A stretch of DNA of 64,000 nucleotides. Source: CALBPI01 sp038529355. Its GTDB lineage: Bacteria; Pseudomonadota; Gammaproteobacteria; Steroidobacterales; Woeseiaceae. The notes beneath the pieces are model-generated. The model was given only the letters and a program-made list of their open reading frames with translations. It was not told the DNA's origin and did not search any database. The translations under genes and the position numbers were made by a program. The stretch spans positions 16,514 to 80,513 of the forward strand of contig JBCBDU010000012.1 in assembly GCA_038529355.1 (NCBI GenBank). Direction: 5' to 3'. Shown here piece after piece: positions 25,845 to 35,807 of the stretch (position 1 is its first letter; each line of letters begins with the position of its first letter).

Positions 25845-28800
25845 TTCTCTCCGACCTGTCCGTTAAGCGACCGGTTGTCGCGACCGTAATGTCATTGACC
25901 TTGCTTATGTGTGGCATCGTCGCGTTTAAGCAATTGCCGCTGCGCCAATACCCAGATATCGATCCGCCTGTTGTATCGATCGAGACTGCGTACCCCGGCG
26001 CTTCGGCCAGCGTGGTCGAGACACGCATCACCGAACTGCTGGAAGAGCAAATTTCCGGCGTGCAAGGCATCGAGACCATTTCGGCGGTCAGCGAAGACGG
26101 TGAGTCGAACATCACCGTCACGTTCTTCACCAATCGCGATGTGGATTCGGCAGCCAACGATATTCGTGATCGTGTATCCGGCGTGCTCGATAATTTGCCC
26201 GTCGAAGCAGATCCACCCGAAATCTCGAAGGTTGACTCCAACCAGGACGTCATCATGTGGCTCAACCTCGTGGGTGAGGGCATGACGGTGCCGGAGCTCA
26301 CCGACTACGCCGAGCGTTATCTGGTGGATCGGTTTTCGGCGCTGGAAGGCGTTGCGCGCGTGCGTATCGGTGGCGCGCAAACTTACGCAATGCGGGTCTG
26401 GTTGGATCGCAAGGCGATGGCGGCGCGCGGCATAGTCGTAACCGATATCGAGGATCGGCTGCGCAGCGAAAACCTCGAGCTGCCCGCGGGCAGCATCGAG
26501 TCGACATCGCGGCAGTTTACCGTGCGTGTTGATCGTACGTTCACGCGGCCGGAGGACTTCGCGCGCATTGTGCTGGCGGAGGGCCGCGATGGTTATGATG
26601 TGCGCATCGGTGATGTTGCGCGCGTCGAGCTCGGTACGGTAGAGAGCCGTACATTCTTCCGCGGCAACACGGTGCCGCAGGTCGGACTAGGCATCGTGCG
26701 CCAATCAACGTCGAATACAGTCGCCGTTGCGAAAGCCGCGAAAGCAGAGGCCGCGCGCATCAACCCGACGATGCCTGAAGGCATGTCCATAGAGCAATCC
26801 TACGACACGTCGATCTTCATCGAAGGCGCATTGAATGAGGTGTACAAGACGCTGGCGTTTGCGATCGCGCTCGTCATTCTTGTGATTTATCTGTTCCTGG
26901 GCAGCGCACGCGCCATGCTTGTGCCGGCGGTCACGGTCCCGGTGTCGTTGACCGGTGCGTTTTTCGCGATGTACCTGTTGGGCTTTTCGATCAATCTGCT
27001 GACGTTGCTGGCGCTGGTGCTCGCCATTGGCTTGTTGGTTGATGATGCCATCGTCGTACTGGAAAACATTGTGCGCCGTATGGATGAGCGTGGAGAGACG
27101 CCGCTGGTTGCAGCGTACCTCGGCTCGCGACAAGTTGCGTTTGCGGTCGTGGCGACGACCGTTGTACTGGTCGCCGTGTTCGTGCCAATTGCGTTTCTGC
27201 AGGGCGACATTGGTCGTTTGTTTTCCGAGTTCTCGCTGACGATTGCTGCGGCGGTTTCGATTTCGAGTTTCGTTGCGCTGTCATTGTCTCCGGCACTGGC
27301 ATCGAAAGTCTTGCGCCGACGCGAAAAAACCAATCGGTTTGGTGCCAGTCTGGAGCGCAGCTTCGACAAACTGCGCGGTCGCTATGATCGCTTGTTGACG
27401 GCGCTGTTGCGGCGACCGCTGATTGGCGTTGCGTTAATCCTGATCGGGTTCGCAGGCAGTTATCTGCTGACGCTCGCAATCCCGAGTGAGTTTGCGCCGT
27501 CCGAAGATCGCGGTGCTTTTTTTGTGATCGTCAACGGGCCGGAAGGCGCCACGTTTGAATACATGCAGACGTACATGGATGAAATCGAGGCGCGCATGAT
27601 GCCGTACGTCGACAAGGGTGAAGTGGATCGACTGCTGATTCGCACGCCACGCAGTTTCGGCAATTTCGAGACTTTTAACACCGGCGTTGCGATTGTGTTG
27701 CTGAGCGACTGGAGCGAGCGTCGCAGCGGTTTTGTGATCATGAATGAAATTCGCGCGGCGCTGGCGGATCTGCCCGGCGTGCGAGCGTTCCCAGTCATGC
27801 GCCAGGGTTTCGGCAGTTCGATCCAGAAACCGATCCAGCTGACGATTGGTGGTGGCAGTTGGGCGCAACTATCCGAGTGGCGCGAAACACTCGTCAGTGC
27901 CATTAACGCGCGTAACCTGCCGATTGACGGTCTGGATTGGGACTACAAGGAAACGGCGCCGCAGGTCGACGTGCAAATCGACTACGATCGGGCGGCCGAG
28001 TTAGGCGTCAGCGTCGGTAATATCGGTCGCACGCTCGAGACGATGCTTGGGTCGCGTCGTGTAACGACGTTCATTCAGGACGGCGAGGAATACGACGTCG
28101 TGCTTGAAGGCGAGCGCGATGTGCAGCGTACGCCGACCGATCTTGGCAACATCTACGTGCGCTCGACGCGCTCAGGTCAGTTGGTGCCGCTCAGCAATAT
28201 TGTGACGTTGGGCGAAAGCGGCGGCTCGTCGACGCTCAATCGCTACAACCGCATTCGTGCAATCACGCTCGAGGCTAATCTTGCCGAGGGTGCAGTGCTT
28301 GGCACGACGCTGGATGAGATCGAAGCTATTGCCCGTGACGTGTTGCCAAGCAACGTGGTGATCGACTTCAAAGGTCAATCGCTCGATTTGCGCCAGGCCG
28401 GATCGTCGATCCTGTTTATCTTCATCTTTGGTGGCTCGATTGTGTTTCTGGTGCTCGCTGCGCAGTTTGAAAGTTGGCGACATCCGATCGTCATCATGTT
28501 GTCTGTGCCGGTTGCGATGCTCGGTGCATTGCTGGCATTGATGGCCACAGGCCAGACGCTGAATCTGTACAGCCAGATTGGCTTGATCATGTTGATCGGG
28601 CTTGCCGCAAAGAACGGTATCCTAATTGTTGAGTTTGCGAACCAACTGCGAGACGAAGGCATGGCGTTTGCCGATGCGCTGCGCGAAGCGTCACTGACAC
28701 GCTTCCGACCGATCATCATGACGGGCGTCACGACGCTGGCTGGCGCATTGCCATTGGTGTTGTCGAGCGGTGCCGGTGAAGAGACGCGCTATGTCATTGG

Positions 28801-28969
28801 TGTGGTCATTCTCGGCGGCGTATTCAGCTCGACGCTGATTACCCTTGTCACCGTTCCAACAGCCTATGCATTAATTGCTCGCGGCAGCGGCTCAACCGGT
28901 GACCGCGCCAAGCAACTCGAGGCGGAACGTCAGCTGTCGGCTCAGGCTGGTTCGGCAGGCGCAAAGTAA
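25841..28969 (+). CDS. RND efflux pump, inner-membrane subunit (HAE1 family)
   Basis: 1042 residues, the normal length for AcrB/MexB-type trimers. Features seen: MILSDLSVKRPVVATVMSL first helix, porter domain with PxxxTISAVS-like stretches, AIGLLVDDAIVVLENIVRR with the paired Asp residues of proton relay in helix 4, a second half repeating the pattern (IMLSVPVAMLGALLALM, GLAAKNGILIVEFANQLRDEG) and helix 12 near VTVPTAYALIA. It exports drugs, solvents or metabolites using the proton gradient. The start overlaps the adaptor stop by 4 bp, so the two are co-translated. The C-terminal tail of about 30 residues is hydrophilic. Confidence 0.93.
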   Translation: MILSDLSVKRPVVATVMSLTLLMCGIVAFKQLPLRQYPDIDPPVVSIETAYPGASASVVETRITELLEEQISGVQGIETISAVSEDGESNITVTFFTNRDVDSAANDIRDRVSGVLDNLPVEADPPEISKVDSNQDVIMWLNLVGEGMTVPELTDYAERYLVDRFSALEGVARVRIGGAQTYAMRVWLDRKAMAARGIVVTDIEDRLRSENLELPAGSIESTSRQFTVRVDRTFTRPEDFARIVLAEGRDGYDVRIGDVARVELGTVESRTFFRGNTVPQVGLGIVRQSTSNTVAVAKAAKAEAARINPTMPEGMSIEQSYDTSIFIEGALNEVYKTLAFAIALVILVIYLFLGSARAMLVPAVTVPVSLTGAFFAMYLLGFSINLLTLLALVLAIGLLVDDAIVVLENIVRRMDERGETPLVAAYLGSRQVAFAVVATTVVLVAVFVPIAFLQGDIGRLFSEFSLTIAAAVSISSFVALSLSPALASKVLRRREKTNRFGASLERSFDKLRGRYDRLLTALLRRPLIGVALILIGFAGSYLLTLAIPSEFAPSEDRGAFFVIVNGPEGATFEYMQTYMDEIEARMMPYVDKGEVDRLLIRTPRSFGNFETFNTGVAIVLLSDWSERRSGFVIMNEIRAALADLPGVRAFPVMRQGFGSSIQKPIQLTIGGGSWAQLSEWRETLVSAINARNLPIDGLDWDYKETAPQVDVQIDYDRAAELGVSVGNIGRTLETMLGSRRVTTFIQDGEEYDVVLEGERDVQRTPTDLGNIYVRSTRSGQLVPLSNIVTLGESGGSSTLNRYNRIRAITLEANLAEGAVLGTTLDEIEAIARDVLPSNVVIDFKGQSLDLRQAGSSILFIFIFGGSIVFLVLAAQFESWRHPIVIMLSVPVAMLGALLALMATGQTLNLYSQIGLIMLIGLAAKNGILIVEFANQLRDEGMAFADALREASLTRFRPIIMTGVTTLAGALPLVLSSGAGEETRYVIGVVILGGVFSSTLITLVTVPTAYALIARGSGSTGDRAKQLEAERQLSAQAGSAGAK

Positions 28970-29000
28970 GTCGGCGACCGGCGCCGTCGTAGCACGGGCG

Positions 29001-29028
29001 GTTACGCTTCGCGTTGCTGTAGCGTAAC
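29001..29028. terminator. Intergenic hairpin between convergent genes
   Basis: GTTACGCT (29001-29008) and AGCGTAAC (29021-29028) form a perfect 8-bp stem with a 12-nt loop, 32 bp after the RND pump stop. No T-run follows on either strand. A second stem, GGCGCTA/TAGCGCC with a 4-nt loop (29132-29149), lies over the stop codon of the convergent gene. Confidence 0.35.
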
Positions 29029-29141
29029 TCGTGTCGTGATACGCGGTCGCAGTGTGAACTTGCCGCAGCTCGGCATGACTTGTCGGCCGTTCGATCGCAG
29101 CAGCGCCGCGCGTTGCTTTGTCGTTCAGATAGGCGCTATCG

Positions 29142-30047
29142 CTAGCGCCGAAACGTTTCGATGATCACGGCATCCACCCACATGATGTCGTTGCCGCGCG
29201 TGAAGAAGAAATACTTGCCGTCGGGCGTCACGACCGGGCAATAGTCGATCTGCGGTGAGTTGATCGTGTCGCCCATGTGAATGTCCTGACCCCAGCTGCC
29301 ATCCGCTTGCCGGAAGCTGACATACAAATCCGCATCACCAAGCCCGTCTTCGCGCACAGCCGAAACATGAATCATGTAGGTCTCGTCCGGGTCTACATAG
29401 ATGTCGCCTTCGTCCACTTTGCTGTTAATCGCCGGACCCAGATTGACGGGCAGCTCGAATGTACCATCGGTGTACTGCGCCCGGTAACTGTCGCGCGCGC
29501 CCAACGTATCGTCGCGCACGGCAGAGAAGTACAGACTGCCATCACCAACCAGCATTGGGTACAGCTCGTGACCTGGTCCGTTGATGTGCGCGCCCAGCGG
29601 CTCCGGTGTTGTCAGCCCGTGTTTGGTGATTGCACTGCGCCAGATGTTGTAGCGATCCAGTGAATAACCCGGCAACGGACGATCCGAAATAAAATACAGC
29701 CAGTCGCCGTCCTGCGAGAAGGTCATATCGACATCGTGATGTTTCGGATACGTCTTGGATGGTCCGGCGAGTCGTGGTGCGCGCCATGTGCCGTCGTCTT
29801 GTTGATAACTAAAGAACATTTTGAACGTGCCGTCGATGGCGCGCGAGAACATGAACGTGCGCGCATTGGGCGAAAACACCGAATTCAACTCGCGCTCGCC
29901 ATCCAGTGAAATCACACCCGGCGCAAACACTTCAGGTGTCATGCCCGGTGGCGTCTGGCCAAGGTATGGCCCCTTGAGGGTTGGCCAATCTTCCTGCGCG
30001 CTGGCGCTAGTTGCGATGAGTAGGGCGAGCAGTGACGTCAAGCGCAT
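29142..30047 (-). CDS. Exported TolB-like (PD40) beta-propeller protein
   Basis: 301 residues with a signal peptide (MRLTSLLALLIATSASAQ). Repeated blade motifs are visible: NSVFSPNARTFMFSRA, DVDMTFSQDGDWLYFISDRP, LYPMLVGDGSLYFSAVRDD, DIYVDPDETYMIHVSAV and YCPVVTPDGKYFFFTRG. These are WD40-like PD40 blades as in TolB and the propellers of prolyl oligopeptidases. No catalytic domain is attached, so it is probably a periplasmic binding or scaffold protein. It is divergent from the vWA lipoprotein operon with 207 bp between them. Confidence 0.8.
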   Translation of the reverse strand: MRLTSLLALLIATSASAQEDWPTLKGPYLGQTPPGMTPEVFAPGVISLDGERELNSVFSPNARTFMFSRAIDGTFKMFFSYQQDDGTWRAPRLAGPSKTYPKHHDVDMTFSQDGDWLYFISDRPLPGYSLDRYNIWRSAITKHGLTTPEPLGAHINGPGHELYPMLVGDGSLYFSAVRDDTLGARDSYRAQYTDGTFELPVNLGPAINSKVDEGDIYVDPDETYMIHVSAVREDGLGDADLYVSFRQADGSWGQDIHMGDTINSPQIDYCPVVTPDGKYFFFTRGNDIMWVDAVIIETFRR

Positions 30048-30254
30048 CGTGCGATCTCCGGCGGGTGGTGGACGGCTACGGTAACAAGCGGGCGCTGGAA
30101 ATCAAAATGCGCTCGCACGTCGACGATAGCCGCCATCTGCGTCGGCCCTATATCCGGTTGATCGAATAAATTTCCATTCGGTTAACCCCTTTTCGATTTG
30201 GCTGCGTTAGTACCTGTGAAGCCAACAATAAGCTCACAGATAAGGAAGCAGACA

Positions 30255-32024
30255 ATGACAACCAAAATCCATCTACGATCCGGCATTGTGTGTGCCGTGA
30301 CCCTGGCAGTCGCCTATGGCTGCGCGCAACCGGCAGAGAGAACGCAGCAGCCAACGCAGCCGGAATCCGAGTCAATCGACGAGGTGATCGTGCAGGGCAC
30401 GCGCGCGCCTCGATCCACGCGCCAGCGCGCTGCGGACCGACGCGAGGCGAAGCGCGCTCGTGAAGACGCCGAACTCGGCTCAATCATCGTGACGGGGTCG
30501 CGCGTCGCGAGCAATGGTGTGATCGGCAGCCCATACGCCGACTACGTCGGCATACCCGTGCCCTATCCACAACAGACCAACCGCGAAAACTACGCCGAGA
30601 TCGATGCCAACCCGGTGCACCGCGCCATAGAGACCCCGATCTCGACGCTGAGCATCGATGTCGACACCGGTGCGTACGCCAACGTGCGGCGATTTTTGCG
30701 CAACGGTCAACTGCCGCCGCAAGACGCCGTGCGCGTTGAGGAGCTGATCAACTATTTCAGCTATGACTACGCGGCGCCGCGCGAGCGCAATACGCCATTC
30801 AGTGTCACCCACGAAATGGCGCCGTCACCGTGGAATGCCAGCAACTATTTGTTGCATGTCGGCATTCAGGGTTACGTGCCGCCGGCGCGCGACATCCCGA
30901 ATGCAAACCTCGTATTTTTGGTGGACGTGTCAGGTTCGATGAATTCACCGGACAAGCTCGGCCTGCTCAAGACGTCGCTGAAGATGCTGACGAAAGAGCT
31001 GGATGCCGACGATCGCGTGTCGATTGTGGTGTATGCCGGTGCTGCCGGCGTGGTGCTCGAACCCACGCCAGGTGATCAGCGCGCAACGATTGTCAGCGCG
31101 TTGGAGCGATTGCGCGCCGGTGGCTCCACCAACGGTGCAGCGGGTATCGAGCTTGCTTACATGATGGCCGAGCAGGCGTTCATCAAGGACGGCATCAATC
31201 GTGTGTTGATCGCGACGGATGGTGATTTCAATGTCGGTACGGTCAGTCAGCAGATGCTCGAAGACTTGATCGAGAACAAACGCAACAGTGGCATCGCGCT
31301 GACGACACTGGGCTTCGGCACCGGCAACTACAACGATCACTTGATGGAGCAATTAGCCGATCTGGGTAACGGCAACTATGCGTATATCGATACGCTGAAC
31401 GAGGCGCGCAAAGTGCTCGTCGATGAGCTGCAAGCAACGATGCTGACCATTGCCAAAGACGTCAAGATCCAGATCGAGTTCAATCCGGCTGTGGTTGCCG
31501 AGTATCGTCTGATCGGTTACGAAAACCGCTTGCTGAACCGCGAAGACTTTAACAACGACAAGGTTGACGCGGGCGAGATCGGCGCCGGTCACACGGTGAC
31601 CGCAGTGTATGAAGTGTCGCTGGTGGGCAGCGATGGTCAATTGACGGAGCCGTTGCGCTATCAGAATGCCGAACGGGCGGCGAGCAATCGCGGTGAGCTT
31701 GCATTCCTGCGCCTGCGCTACAAGCAACCGCAAGCCGACAGCAGTCAGTTGATTGAAACACCGATCAATCGCAGCAGCGCACTGGATAGTTACGCATCGG
31801 CTTCGGAGAACTTCCGGTTCGCAGCAGCGGTTGCGGCATTCGCTCAAAACCTGCGCGGTGGTACCTACACGAGTGACTTTGACTATGCGGCGATCGGCAA
31901 GTTGGCACGCAGCGCACGCGGCGATGATCCGCACGGCTATCGCAGCGAATTTGTCAGTCTCGTGGGACTGGCGGAATCGCTCAGCCAATCGGCGCCGGTG
32001 GCGCAAGCGCAGCGCGGCGATTGA
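30255..32024 (+). CDS. von Willebrand factor A lipoprotein with TonB-box-like motifs (YfbK-like)
   Basis: 589 residues from ATG 30255, preceded by AAGGA. The lipobox is AYGC (Cys23). Residues 40-50 read SIDEVIVQGTR and 75-83 GSIIVTGSR; both look like the N-terminal TonB-box region of TonB-dependent receptors. A conserved pre-domain follows (YAEIDANPVHRAIETPISTLSIDVDTGAYANVRRFL). The vWA domain (about 218-400) has MIDAS motif DVSGSMN (224-230), the NGAAGI loop and ATDGDFNVG. The C-terminal part (YENRLLNREDFNNDKVDAGEIGAGHTVTAVYEV) is the usual DUF3520 end. It heads an operon with an ECF sigma and an anti-sigma that carries the same motif. Confidence 0.88.
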   Translation: MTTKIHLRSGIVCAVTLAVAYGCAQPAERTQQPTQPESESIDEVIVQGTRAPRSTRQRAADRREAKRAREDAELGSIIVTGSRVASNGVIGSPYADYVGIPVPYPQQTNRENYAEIDANPVHRAIETPISTLSIDVDTGAYANVRRFLRNGQLPPQDAVRVEELINYFSYDYAAPRERNTPFSVTHEMAPSPWNASNYLLHVGIQGYVPPARDIPNANLVFLVDVSGSMNSPDKLGLLKTSLKMLTKELDADDRVSIVVYAGAAGVVLEPTPGDQRATIVSALERLRAGGSTNGAAGIELAYMMAEQAFIKDGINRVLIATDGDFNVGTVSQQMLEDLIENKRNSGIALTTLGFGTGNYNDHLMEQLADLGNGNYAYIDTLNEARKVLVDELQATMLTIAKDVKIQIEFNPAVVAEYRLIGYENRLLNREDFNNDKVDAGEIGAGHTVTAVYEVSLVGSDGQLTEPLRYQNAERAASNRGELAFLRLRYKQPQADSSQLIETPINRSSALDSYASASENFRFAAAVAAFAQNLRGGTYTSDFDYAAIGKLARSARGDDPHGYRSEFVSLVGLAESLSQSAPVAQAQRGD

Positions 32025-32057
32025 CCCGGGCGCTTGGCCAAACCTAGACTCGGGTGC

Positions 32058-32624
32058 ATGGATGCGCCCGAGTCGGATGAGCGATTGATGACGCGCTATC
32101 GCGATGGCGACGATAGCGCGTTTGATACGTTGTACGAGCGTCATCGCGGCGGTCTGTATCGTTTCATGTTGCGACAGTGCGGCAGCCGCGCGGTGGCCGA
32201 GGAGTTGTATCAGGATGTGTGGCTGAGCGTGATTCGGGTGCGCGCAAGCTACACCGTGAGCGCCAAGTTCACGACGTGGCTGTACCAGATGGCGCGCAAC
32301 CGCATCATCGACAACCATCGGCGCGCGTCGATACGGCCGGTGAGCGGCGCAGAGGTTGGCAGCGATGCGCAAAGCGAACCGAGCGCGCCGGATGGCGAGC
32401 AACCCGACCGACAGGCGCAATCAGCGCAAGGGCTTGAAACACTGGCGCGTCTGGTTGATGCGCTGCCCGACGAACAGCGCGAGGCTTTTTTGCTGCGCGA
32501 GGAGGCCGGTATGAGTGTGCAGGAGATTGCCGAATGCACGGGCGTGAACAACCAGACGGCCAAGAGTCGGCTGCGCTACGCGGTGAAAAAGCTGCGCGCG
32601 GGTTGGAGCGAACATCATGAGTGA
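32058..32624 (+). CDS. ECF RNA polymerase sigma factor
   Basis: 188 residues from ATG 32058; TTG 32034 is also in frame. Region 2 (about 10-85) shows DDSAFDTLYERHRGGLYRFMLRQCG, AEELYQDVWLSVIR and FTTWLYQMARNRIIDNHRR. Region 4 (about 120-185) shows LPDEQREAFLLREEAGMSVQEIAECTGVNNQTAKSRLRYAVKKLR, a clear helix-turn-helix. It starts 33 bp after the vWA gene and its end overlaps the next gene by 8 bp, so sigma and anti-sigma are coupled. It probably drives genes for an envelope or uptake response. Confidence 0.9.
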   Translation: MDAPESDERLMTRYRDGDDSAFDTLYERHRGGLYRFMLRQCGSRAVAEELYQDVWLSVIRVRASYTVSAKFTTWLYQMARNRIIDNHRRASIRPVSGAEVGSDAQSEPSAPDGEQPDRQAQSAQGLETLARLVDALPDEQREAFLLREEAGMSVQEIAECTGVNNQTAKSRLRYAVKKLRAGWSEHHE

Positions 32625-33753
32625 ATCAGGTAACGGACCGGAAGAGGTGGAGCTCGACGAATATCTGGAAGGCGATAGTGAGTTGTCGCGCGCGTACCGG
32701 CAGACGACCAACGCAGCGCCGCCCAGCGCGCTTGATGCCTCTATTCTTGCTGCCGCGCATGCGCAAGTGCCTTCGGGTGCGCCGAAAAAGTCGCGGTTGC
32801 TAACGCTGTGGGAAAAGCCGATCAGCATTGCTGCCGTCATGATGCTGTGCGCTGCGTTGGTGGTGTCGATGCAAAGTGCTGACGAAGTTGCACCGTTTGG
32901 TCAGCCGGACGCGGCGCGTCGCGAGGCCACGTCGCCGGCCAAGGCAAGTGGTGTTAACGCGGTTGCCCCTGATAGTGAGTTGGCAGATAGCCGTGTGGGT
33001 CAGGTCAGCGGTGCGGCGCCCACTCAAACGGCGCCAGCAAACCCGAGCCTATCCACTGCGATAGGCGTTGCGCAAACGGAAGGCGCCGAGCAGCAAGCTG
33101 CCGCCATTGCGTCGCCGCCGTCCGTTGGCGCGCAGCCAGATGTCACCGCAGCGTTGCGCGAATCGATGGCAGATGCATCCGGTGATGCGCCGGCAGAGGC
33201 GCAAAGACAACGCAGTGCAGCCAGCAGAAGTCTCATGACGACGCTGCCGCTAGAAGAGCTGCTCAGCAACAACGCACCGGAACCAGAAGACAAGACGGCT
33301 ACCGAGACGGACGAGCTTGCACGCAGTCCGGCAGCTCGTGCTGACAGCGAAGGATTGACAGGAATGTCAGAAGTGGCAGAGCGTGCCCCGGCGCCTCAAC
33401 AGGACGCTGCAACGGAGCGGTTTGCCGAACAAACAGGCGTAACGGATGAAAGCGAATCGATTGATGAAGTGATCGTCACGGGCACGCGAGCAGCGGGAAG
33501 ACAGCAGGACCCGAACGCGCGCCGTCTGGCTAACTCCACCGTCCGACTGGATCGCCAATTGACGCAAGCGCAATTCGAAACTCTGGCGAAGGACAATCCG
33601 CAGCGCGCGTTGGCGCGGATTGCGGCGCTGTGGGACGCCGGTGAGCGCTGGGCAGCAGCAGATCGACTGGAAACCTTTCGCAGGCTGTATCCGGAGTATT
33701 CAGAGCGACGGTTGAAAGCGGTGCTGCCGGCGGCGATGCTCGAGGAGAACTAA
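32617..33753 (+). CDS. Anti-sigma-like membrane protein with a periplasmic TonB-box-like motif
   Basis: 378 residues from ATG 32617, overlapping the sigma stop. The acidic N-terminal about 65 residues are cytoplasmic (EEVELDEYLEGDSELSRAYRQ, a sigma-binding-like segment). One membrane helix lies at about 69-86 (ISIAAVMMLCAALVVSM). About 190 residues of low-complexity Ala/Glu/Ser linker follow. Then comes SIDEVIVTGTR (281-291), nearly identical to the motif in the vWA lipoprotein, and a conserved-looking end (QLTQAQFETLAKDNPQRALARIAALW). By position it should inhibit the ECF sigma. The motif is in the periplasm, where TonB or a shared partner could reach it (inference). Confidence 0.72.
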   Translation: MSESGNGPEEVELDEYLEGDSELSRAYRQTTNAAPPSALDASILAAAHAQVPSGAPKKSRLLTLWEKPISIAAVMMLCAALVVSMQSADEVAPFGQPDAARREATSPAKASGVNAVAPDSELADSRVGQVSGAAPTQTAPANPSLSTAIGVAQTEGAEQQAAAIASPPSVGAQPDVTAALRESMADASGDAPAEAQRQRSAASRSLMTTLPLEELLSNNAPEPEDKTATETDELARSPAARADSEGLTGMSEVAERAPAPQQDAATERFAEQTGVTDESESIDEVIVTGTRAAGRQQDPNARRLANSTVRLDRQLTQAQFETLAKDNPQRALARIAALWDAGERWAAADRLETFRRLYPEYSERRLKAVLPAAMLEEN

Positions 33754-33777
33754 GACGCTGACAGGTCGATCCAAACA

Positions 33778-33793
33778 AGTCTCAGGCGAGACT
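33778..33793. terminator. Short hairpin after the anti-sigma gene
   Basis: AGTCTC-AGGC-GAGACT, a 6-bp stem with a 4-nt loop, 25 bp after the stop and between convergent genes. No T-run; weak evidence as a terminator. Confidence 0.3.
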
Positions 33794-33924
33794 GGTGTAA
33801 CCAAGCAATAACAACAATGACTGGTATATAAGTAGTGCAGCCATATGAGCCACCAGACGAGTGCCGTGCCGGTCGATAACCTTCGGGAAGAATGCCAACA
33901 AAAAGTAGTGCGCCTTCATGGCCG

Positions 33925-35721
33925 CTATGACTCGGTATCAGTCAGGCAATTAGCCATCCGGATATTACCGAGATGGTTCACAACGACCGAACCGCCATAG
34001 CGGGTATGCATCAGCAACTGGTTGTTCTCTAGCATTACCGAGTCGTACGGCACGCCAGATATTCTTAGCCATGGCTCTGCCTGCCAGTTGCCACCGCGGT
34101 GCCGTTGCACTTTGAGCAACAATGCGCCCCTGCCTGTCAGAAAATGCGCAGCGGCTACGGCGATGATGGTTTCATCAATGACATGGATGTCGTAAATGTT
34201 GTCACCCCACAGGATAGTGGGGAGACCTGTCGTTGGTATGTGCACTAGCTCACCGCCCCATTCGCCGCGGTTGGCGCCTGCAATCCAGCCATTCGATATC
34301 TTGATTGCGATTTGCGGTGTATCTCGAACGGCGCGAACTCTTTCTGTAGCGCGCTGCCTACGTGTCATGAAGTATCCATCTGGACTAACTTGAGCGCCTT
34401 GAAACGGGAAATAAAATGATTCAGACGCGGCGTAGGTCAACTGTCTTAAGGTGCCCTGATCATCCGGCGTTCTAAGAATTCTGTTTTCCGCAACCGCCAC
34501 GTTCTCCTGAACTTTTTCACATGATTTGATTTCGCGAATAACAAGATAAGGCGATTTGGAATCGTAGACGCTAATTGGTGTTCCGTCCCGCAAGTGAGCG
34601 ACGGCTTCGTCGGCGATCAGTCGTAAACTCGGGTACCAATGAGTGTCAGCAACTGCATCAATATTATCGATGAACTCGCGCTCGCCGAGAGAGGCGAGCG
34701 CGAGTATCGCCTCGAGCACAAGCTGCCAGTCCTCGATGTTGGTTAACAAGCGCGCGAGCGAAGGGGATGCCTCCCGATATTCAATGCTGCCAAGCGCACG
34801 CGTAGCTCTGATACGCACCTGCCAATTCTCATGTTCCAGTAGATGAACAATTCTTGAGCCCGCACTGATCCCGCCTGAGCCGAGGTTTTCAATACTCGTC
34901 AGTGTCTCCAATGGGTAGGCATCCAGACCTTGCAGCAAACCAGGTACGGCTCTTGGAGACGCTATGAACGTAAGCACCCGGTGCACAGTTTTACTCAGCT
35001 CGGGCGTTTGACTGCCAATGAGCAACAGTGTGTCGTCCGCCGTTCGGGCAGCTGGACCTATTCTGCCAATCGCCTCAATGGCCCAGCGGCGCGCTTCCCG
35101 ATCAAACAGGGAGCTAGCGGCAATCTCGAGTAGTCTAGGCAATGCCGGCAACGCAGATCCTCGCAACTCACTGATAAGATCAAACGCGCGCCGCGCACTG
35201 TAATCGCAGTCTTCCGCGCACGCAAAGCCTTCCGCTATCAATGCAATGCCTTCATCGCCGAGGTGGCGTTGTGATTCCGGCACTTGAATAATTTGTCTCG
35301 GATGCTCTCGTAGATAAGCGGCAATGGCGTCAGCAGCTTTCTGCGAGCCCGAATGAGCCAGAATTCCGATTACCACGCCATGATGGTTTTGCATCGCCGC
35401 AATGAGCACGCTTGTGTCTTCCGGTTCGCTGGTATCGATCGTGGCTAAGGCCCTCGAAGCAACGCGCTTTTCCGTGGGGTTTGCGGCGTCGAGCCGACTT
35501 AAGAGTGGCCGGACAGCCGGAGCTCCAAAACTTGCCAGGGTTGCTGCTAACGAGTCCTCTCGATCATATGAGCGTGTCGGCGATGCAGCTAATGCGGAAA
35601 GCTGCCCGAGACATGCTTCGAGTGTGTCGCAAGCGCGTGCTGTGGACGCTGAAAGCGCCAGCATTACCAGTGCTGCGATTGGTAGCTTATGCTTCAAAGC
35701 GCCTCCTTGTTGCTTCGTCAT
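33925..35721 (-). CDS. Exported HEAT-repeat protein
   Basis: 598 residues from the ATG at 35721 (MTKQQGGALKHKLPIAALVMLALSAS), which gives a good signal peptide; an earlier ATG at 35766 adds 15 residues. Residues about 60-390 are HEAT-like repeats: ATLASFGAPAVRPLLSRLD, RAFDLISELRGSALPALPRLLEI, RRWAIEAIGRIGPAA, VRIRATRALGSIEYREASPSLARLL. The C-terminal about 190 residues are beta-rich with no family I recognise (QVSPDGYFMTRRQ, LPTILWGDNIYDIHVIDETIIAVAAAHF), perhaps a small propeller. Probably a periplasmic scaffold. Base composition is a little more AT-rich than its neighbours, which may point to transfer. Confidence 0.68.
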   Translation of the reverse strand: MTKQQGGALKHKLPIAALVMLALSASTARACDTLEACLGQLSALAASPTRSYDREDSLAATLASFGAPAVRPLLSRLDAANPTEKRVASRALATIDTSEPEDTSVLIAAMQNHHGVVIGILAHSGSQKAADAIAAYLREHPRQIIQVPESQRHLGDEGIALIAEGFACAEDCDYSARRAFDLISELRGSALPALPRLLEIAASSLFDREARRWAIEAIGRIGPAARTADDTLLLIGSQTPELSKTVHRVLTFIASPRAVPGLLQGLDAYPLETLTSIENLGSGGISAGSRIVHLLEHENWQVRIRATRALGSIEYREASPSLARLLTNIEDWQLVLEAILALASLGEREFIDNIDAVADTHWYPSLRLIADEAVAHLRDGTPISVYDSKSPYLVIREIKSCEKVQENVAVAENRILRTPDDQGTLRQLTYAASESFYFPFQGAQVSPDGYFMTRRQRATERVRAVRDTPQIAIKISNGWIAGANRGEWGGELVHIPTTGLPTILWGDNIYDIHVIDETIIAVAAAHFLTGRGALLLKVQRHRGGNWQAEPWLRISGVPYDSVMLENNQLLMHTRYGGSVVVNHLGNIRMANCLTDTES

Positions 35722-35807
35722 GTTGATGATGTGTTTGCCAGATACTCGGCCTGCCATCAACCTCACAAAGCAGCCGACGTGTGCGACTTGGCGTCAGCTT
35801 TCGGCCG

